NCBI GenBank assembly: GCA_046724035.1
Contig: JBKOVT010000116.1
Coordinates: 1 to 9,403, forward strand
DNA: 9,403 nucleotides
From: DATARH01 sp046724035
GTDB lineage: Bacteria > Pseudomonadota > Alphaproteobacteria > ATCC43930 > CGMCC-115725
Direction of reading: 5' to 3'
Position 1 is the first letter of the stretch; the number at the start of each line of letters is the position of its first letter. Of this stretch, positions 6,315 through 9,403 are shown piece by piece. The notes beneath the pieces were generated by a model, which saw only the letters and a program-made list of their open reading frames with translations, searched no databases and was not told the DNA's origin. The position numbers were made by a program, and so were the translations under genes.

Positions 6315-6709
6315 GGGCGGCCACGCCCCGCCGGGTAGCGCGTCCCAACCCCGAGCGGCTGAAAGCCGAGCGCCGCGGCCGCTTCGCCGAGCGTCTGTGC
6401 CGCTGGCATCTCAAGCTGCGCGGTTGGCAAATCGTAGCCAACCATTGGCGCTGCCCCTCGGGCGAGATCGACATTCTGGCGCGCCGCCGGGGCGTATTCG
6501 CGATCATCGAGGTCAAATCGCGCCGGGATCTCGATACCGCCGCCGCGGCGATCCTGCCGCGACAGCGCCGCCGCATCGCGCGCGCCGCCTCCGCCTTTTT
6601 GATGACCCGCCCCGATCTTGCCCGCCTGACGCTCCGATTCGACGTCATGCTCGTCGCGCCGCTGCGCCCGCCGCGCCACCTCGCCGGGATGTGGCGAAGC
6701 GACGAGTAA
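6311..6709 (+). CDS. yraN: UPF0102 family protein YraN (endonuclease-like fold)
   Basis: YraN proteins are small conserved proteins with a restriction-endonuclease-like (PD-D/EXK) fold; their cellular role is not settled. The 132-residue product has the family layout. A helical N-terminal part (AERRGRFAERLCRWHLKLRGW) corresponds to the usual RRGEDLAARHLRRRGY segment. NHWRCPSGEIDILAR follows with GEID at 51-54, then AIIEVKSRRD with the E67-V-K69 motif. Asp54, Glu67 and Lys69 would form the nuclease-type metal site. The C-terminal RFDVMLV is also typical. The start ATG overlaps the rsmI stop in an ATGA, with GGAAGG 10 bases upstream (6295-6300), so translation is coupled to rsmI. The N terminus is Arg-rich and slightly longer than average. 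The rsmI-yraN pairing is widespread in proteobacteria. The family call is firm; the activity is inference. Confidence 0.93.
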   Translation: MRAATPRRVARPNPERLKAERRGRFAERLCRWHLKLRGWQIVANHWRCPSGEIDILARRRGVFAIIEVKSRRDLDTAAAAILPRQRRRIARAASAFLMTRPDLARLTLRFDVMLVAPLRPPRHLAGMWRSDE

Positions 6710-6911
6710 CGCCTCCGCCAAGCTCGCGCATGAGGGGCGCAGGCATGGATGAGCCAACCTCTTGCCGCAGCGCTCGATTTGGCACTGGCGGAGCTTCCGT
6801 CGTTCGTCGCGAGGCGCACGCTACCGAAAGCCCCAAGATTGCCACGCCTGTCGCTCTTGCGGGTTGCGGGGAATGTTCCACAATGCATCCGGGCTATGCC
6901 GTGGGGGGAAG
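6710..6911. other. 202-base gap between yraN and the BON lipoprotein gene
   Basis: I see no convincing gene here. Open frames that cross it (for example from ATG 6749) run into the lipoprotein gene in the wrong frame and show no family features. There is no hairpin followed by a T-run that would mark a terminator. The right half is less GC-rich and holds GGAATGTTCC (6870-6879), an inverted repeat of GGAA around two bases, plus a weak promoter-like pair TTGCGG (6857-6862) and CACAAT (6879-6884) at 16-base spacing. A G-rich ribosome site (6903-6909) directly precedes the ATG at 6912. The likeliest content is the promoter of the lipoprotein gene. Confidence 0.4.
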
Positions 6912-7616
6912 ATGTCGCGGCTCAATTCAATGTTATGCGTCCTCTGCCTTTTGATATTGCCGGCCATGCTCGGCGGCTGTGCCGGGGTGCTGGTCGTGGG
7001 CGGGCTCGCTGCCGCCGGCAGCGGCGGTTACGCTGCCGGACAGGAGCGTGGCGTCGGTGGGGCGGTCAGTGATTTCGAGCTCCAGACCGATATCGAGCGG
7101 GGTTTTGTCGGCGCTGCTCCCGGGCTGCAGGACGGCATCACGACCAGCGTCTATCAGGGCCGCGTGCTGTTGACTGGCCACGTCCCGACGCCGGATATGA
7201 AGGCGCGTGCCGCACAGGTTGCGAGCCGTACGCCCGGTGTCAGGGCGCTCTATGACGAGATCGAGGTCGCGCCGCCCGGCTCCACCTGGGACGGCGCCAA
7301 AGATGCCTGGATCACCGCCCGCTTGCGCTCGGAAATGCTGCTCGATCCCGATATGCGCTCCGGCAACTACACGATCGACACCAGCAATGGCTCGGTGTAC
7401 CTGATCGGCTCGGCGCGGAACCAGGCCGAGCTTGAACTGGCGACCCGCATCGCCCGTTACATCCCGGGAGTGAAGCGTGTCGTGTCGTATGTCGAGCTGC
7501 GTGGCGGTGCGCCCGTGGCCGAACGGCCGCCCGGTCCCGCGCCGGTCAGCGGCGGGAGCGGGAATACACTGGGACCTGCGCCGCGCTCCGCTCCAATCGA
7601 GGTGCAGAAGCTGTGA
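6912..7616 (+). CDS. dolP: DolP-like outer-membrane lipoprotein with two BON domains
   Basis: DolP (formerly YraP) is an outer-membrane lipoprotein of two BON domains that binds anionic phospholipids and supports envelope integrity. From ATG 6912 the protein is 234 residues. A signal peptide ends in lipobox LGGC with acylated Cys23. A Gly/Ala-rich stretch (24-50) is followed by GVGGAVSD, which parallels the RSVGTQVDD segment of E. coli DolP. BON 1 spans about 54-119 (TTSVYQGRVLLTGHVPTPDMK...VRALYDEIEV) and BON 2 about 131-196 (DAWITARLRSEMLLD...NGSVYLIGSARNQAELELA...GVKRVVSYVEL). A Pro/Gly-rich tail of about 38 residues (197-234), absent from E. coli DolP, ends the protein. The frame is open further upstream, but only ATG 6912 yields a signal peptide and has a G-rich ribosome site. 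Location downstream of rsmI-yraN matches the enterobacterial yraP position. The family call is strong; exact orthology is inferred. Confidence 0.9.
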   Translation: MSRLNSMLCVLCLLILPAMLGGCAGVLVVGGLAAAGSGGYAAGQERGVGGAVSDFELQTDIERGFVGAAPGLQDGITTSVYQGRVLLTGHVPTPDMKARAAQVASRTPGVRALYDEIEVAPPGSTWDGAKDAWITARLRSEMLLDPDMRSGNYTIDTSNGSVYLIGSARNQAELELATRIARYIPGVKRVVSYVELRGGAPVAERPPGPAPVSGGSGNTLGPAPRSAPIEVQKL

Positions 7617-7631
7617 GTTTCTATCGTCCCG

Positions 7632-8480
7632 ATGAGCGAACTGCCTGAGATCTTCGATCCCGCAGAGTGCGCCCGCTACCTGCGCGAGCTCGGTGCCGCG
7701 AACTCGCCGATCCTGCCGATCGGAGAGGCGGCGCTCGCGCTCGCCTCGTTCGAGCGGCCGCGCGTAAATCTCAGCCGTTACCGCCAGCACCTCGCCTCTC
7801 TCGCCCGGGATGTCGGGCGGCACGCGGGCGCTGCTGGCGATCTCACTGCCCGTGCGCAGGCGCTCAACGAGATCATCTTGCTGAAGCATGGCTACAGCGG
7901 CGACGAATTGACTTACGACGATCTGCAAAATGGCAATCTGATGCGGGTCGTCGATCGCCGCAAAGGCTTGCCGGTAGCGCTCGGGATTCTCTACCTGCAC
8001 GCGGCGCGGGCGCAGGGCTGGCAGAGCGTCGGCCTCGCTTTTCCCGGGCACTTCCTGATCCGGCTCGGCGACGGCCCGGAACGCCTGATCCTCGACCCGT
8101 TTCATGGCGGGCAGATCTGCGAAGCCGCGATGCTGCGCGAGCTCCTGAAGGCCACAGCCGGGCAGGATGTCGAGCTGACGCCCGAGCACTACGCGCCGGT
8201 CAGCGACCGTGATGTGCTGTTGCGGCTGCAGAACAATGTCAAATCGCGCTTGCTGCAGGCGGGGCGCCAAGAGCACGCGCTTCGCATTATCGACACGATG
8301 CTGATGCTGGCGCCCGATCTCGCCGAGCTATGGTACGAATCCGGGATCTTGCACGCCCGGCTCGGCAATATGGTGGCCTCGGTCGGCGCACTCGAAGAGT
8401 TTGTCCGCCGCGCCCCGGACGGCATCGCGCGTCATCAGGCCGCCGCGGTCTTGCAGCAGCTCAAATCAAAGCTGAACTGA
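7632..8480 (+). CDS. SirB1-family protein: transglutaminase-like domain plus C-terminal TPR-like repeats
   Basis: The 282-residue protein resembles the SirB1/UPF0162 family, a transglutaminase-like core followed by tetratricopeptide-type helices; no reaction is firmly established for it. Visible signatures are LNEIILLKHGYSGDELTYDD (77-96), VVDRRKGLPVALGILYLHAA (106-125), GLAFPGHFLIRL (134-145) and LILDPFHGG (152-160). His140 and Asp155 occupy positions expected for the His and Asp of a transglutaminase triad. The segment where the nucleophilic Cys would sit (LPVALGIL) has none; the only cysteines are C12 and C163. The C-terminal part from about 194 (NNVKSRLLQAGRQEHALRII...APDLAELWYESGILHARLGN) is TPR-like. 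There is no signal peptide, so a cytoplasmic location is likely. It starts 15 bases after the dolP-like stop with a weak ribosome site, so it is probably co-transcribed. Its 3' end faces the ligase gene 29 bases away. Confidence 0.85.
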   Translation: MSELPEIFDPAECARYLRELGAANSPILPIGEAALALASFERPRVNLSRYRQHLASLARDVGRHAGAAGDLTARAQALNEIILLKHGYSGDELTYDDLQNGNLMRVVDRRKGLPVALGILYLHAARAQGWQSVGLAFPGHFLIRLGDGPERLILDPFHGGQICEAAMLRELLKATAGQDVELTPEHYAPVSDRDVLLRLQNNVKSRLLQAGRQEHALRIIDTMLMLAPDLAELWYESGILHARLGNMVASVGALEEFVRRAPDGIARHQAAAVLQQLKSKLN

Positions 8481-8509
8481 ATTCGGCGCTTCGGCTCCGC
8501 GAGGGTGCG
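8481..8509. other. 29-base convergent intergenic region
   Basis: This is the space between the stop codons of the SirB1-like gene and the convergent CoA ligase gene. It is GC-rich with only imperfect self-complementarity (GGCG/CGCC-like segments around TTCG) and no T-run. I do not see a credible intrinsic terminator for either strand. Confidence 0.4.
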
Positions 8510-9403
8510 TCACTGCCGCAATTTGTAGCGCTGGATCTTGCCGGTCGCGGTCTTTGGCAGATTGTCGCAGAACTCGATCCAGCGCGGGTATTTCCACACG
8601 CCGATCTGTTCCTTGACGTGGTTCTGCAGCGCGTCGCGGAGCGCGTCGGGGTCGTCCCGCGGCGCCGATTGCTGCAGCACGACAAAGGCCTTCGGTTTGA
8701 TCAGCCCTTCCGGATCGGGGTGGCCGACGACCGCCGCTTCGAGCACCGCCGCGTGCCCGATCAGCGCCTCCTCGACTTCGAACGGCGATACCCAGATGCC
8801 GCTGACCTTCAGCATGTCATCGCTGCGCCCGCAATAGCGGTAATAGCCATCGCTATCTCGGGTATAGGTGTCGCCGGTATAGGTCCACTCGCCACGGAAG
8901 GTGCGGCGCGACTTGTCGCGCTGGTTCCAGTAGCCCTCGGCGGCGCTCGGCCCCCTGACAATCAGTTCGCCGGTTTCGCCGTCGGCCGCGTCCTCGCCGG
9001 TTTCGGTGACGATCCGCACCTCGTATCCCGGCACCGGCTTGCCGGTCGTGCCGTAGCGGATATCGTCGGGGCGGTTCGACAGAAAGATGTGCAGCATCTC
9101 GGTCGAGCCGAGCCCATCGAGGATGTCGCTGCCGACCACCTCGCGCCAGCGTCGCCCGATATGCTCGGGAAGCGGCTCGCCGGCCGAGATGCAGCGGCGC
9201 AGCCGGTCGGAGCCGGCGCCACGACCGATCGCATTCTGGGCCAACAGCGCGGCGTAGAGCGTCGGCACACCGGCAAAGATCGTCGGCTGAAAGCGTTGCA
9301 TTGTCGCCAGCACCGCGTCCGGGGTCGGCCGGTCCGGAAACAGCGCCGCGGCGGCGCCGACCGCCATCGGGAACGTCATCGAATTGCCGAGCCCGTAAGC
9401 AAA
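8510..9403 (-). CDS. Benzoate-CoA ligase family AMP-forming acyl-CoA ligase, C-terminal part
   Basis: This is the 3' part (297 codons plus stop) of an ANL-superfamily adenylate-forming ligase that activates a carboxylic acid to its CoA thioester via an acyl-AMP. The gene enters from beyond the right edge, so substrate-pocket residues and the N-terminal P-loop are not all visible. Numbering from the edge, AYGLGNSMTFPMAVGA opens the fragment, followed by FAGVPTLYAALL (43-54), CISAGEPLPE (71-80), DGLGSTEMLHIFLSNRPDD (96-114, motif A5), YGTTGKPVPGYEVRI, YTGD (175-178), GRSDDMLKVSGIWVSPFEVE (192-211, hinge) and PKTATGKIQR with catalytic Lys289. The GSTEMLHIFLSNRP and KPVPGYEV strings are characteristic of the benzoate/4-hydroxybenzoate-CoA ligase group, which points to aromatic acid breakdown. 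The precise acid cannot be told from this fragment. It is convergent to the SirB1-like gene and probably belongs to a separate catabolic operon. Confidence 0.9.
   Translation of the reverse strand, partial: FAYGLGNSMTFPMAVGAAAALFPDRPTPDAVLATMQRFQPTIFAGVPTLYAALLAQNAIGRGAGSDRLRRCISAGEPLPEHIGRRWREVVGSDILDGLGSTEMLHIFLSNRPDDIRYGTTGKPVPGYEVRIVTETGEDAADGETGELIVRGPSAAEGYWNQRDKSRRTFRGEWTYTGDTYTRDSDGYYRYCGRSDDMLKVSGIWVSPFEVEEALIGHAAVLEAAVVGHPDPEGLIKPKAFVVLQQSAPRDDPDALRDALQNHVKEQIGVWKYPRWIEFCDNLPKTATGKIQRYKLRQ

Noticed and set aside
5755..6888. 377-codon minus-strand open frame opposite rsmI and yraN
   Set aside because: Arg/Ala/Ser-rich antisense frame with no motif; both plus-strand genes are clear family members.
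6749..7072. Small plus-strand frame starting MSQPLAAALDLALAEL in the yraN-dolP gap
   Set aside because: The start looks protein-like, but the frame runs 160 bases into the lipoprotein gene out of frame, has no clear ribosome site and turns Arg-rich; I do not consider it a gene.
6933..8276. 447-codon open frame on the minus strand opposite the dolP-like and SirB1-like genes
   Set aside because: It covers two well-supported genes on the other strand, shows no recognisable domain and has the Arg/Gln/Asp-rich composition typical of antisense frames in GC-rich DNA.

Overview
The window is a stretch of GC-rich bacterial chromosome, almost certainly from an alphaproteobacterium. The evidence is gene order (purD divergent from xseA; rph-rdgB-hemW; lpoA divergent from rsmI-yraN), a strong bias to G/C in third codon positions, and the protein sequences. 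Rhodospirillales- or Rhizobiales-like fits best, but that is an inference from gene order. No mobile element, CRISPR array, tRNA or rRNA was recognised. Coding density is very high: no gap is as long as 300 bases, and the longest, 6710-6911, is 202 bases.

Layout. At the left edge is the 5' end of purD (minus strand, purine synthesis). It diverges across 34 bases from a tightly packed plus-strand run: xseA (exonuclease VII large subunit), rph (RNase PH), rdgB (ITP/XTP pyrophosphatase) and hemW (radical-SAM heme chaperone). The last four lie within a few bases of each other and are probably co-transcribed. hemW ends exactly where a convergent gene ends. That gene encodes an LpoA-like lipoprotein (penicillin-binding-protein activator family, periplasmic-binding-protein fold) on the minus strand. 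It diverges from a second plus-strand run: rsmI (16S rRNA 2'-O-methyltransferase), yraN (UPF0102 nuclease-like), then after a 202-base gap a dolP-like double-BON lipoprotein, and a SirB1-type transglutaminase-fold/TPR protein. At the right edge, convergent, lies the 3' part of a benzoate-CoA-ligase-family AMP-forming ligase.

How the genes work together. The first run is a housekeeping set for nucleic-acid and nucleotide quality control: ssDNA degradation, tRNA/rRNA 3' trimming and removal of non-canonical purine NTPs, with heme delivery attached. The second part reproduces the enterobacterial yraL-yraM-yraN-yraP neighbourhood (rsmI, lpoA, yraN, dolP), which pairs ribosome methylation with envelope lipoproteins. 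It lacks diaA, and also gshB, which often follows yraN in alphaproteobacteria.

I did not find a convincing undescribed system. What deserves a second look is mostly fine structure: unusual start codons (GTG, TTG, perhaps CTG), a zero-gap convergent gene junction, a very short divergent promoter region, low-complexity insertions in the LpoA-like protein, and a Cys-less transglutaminase-fold protein beside dolP.
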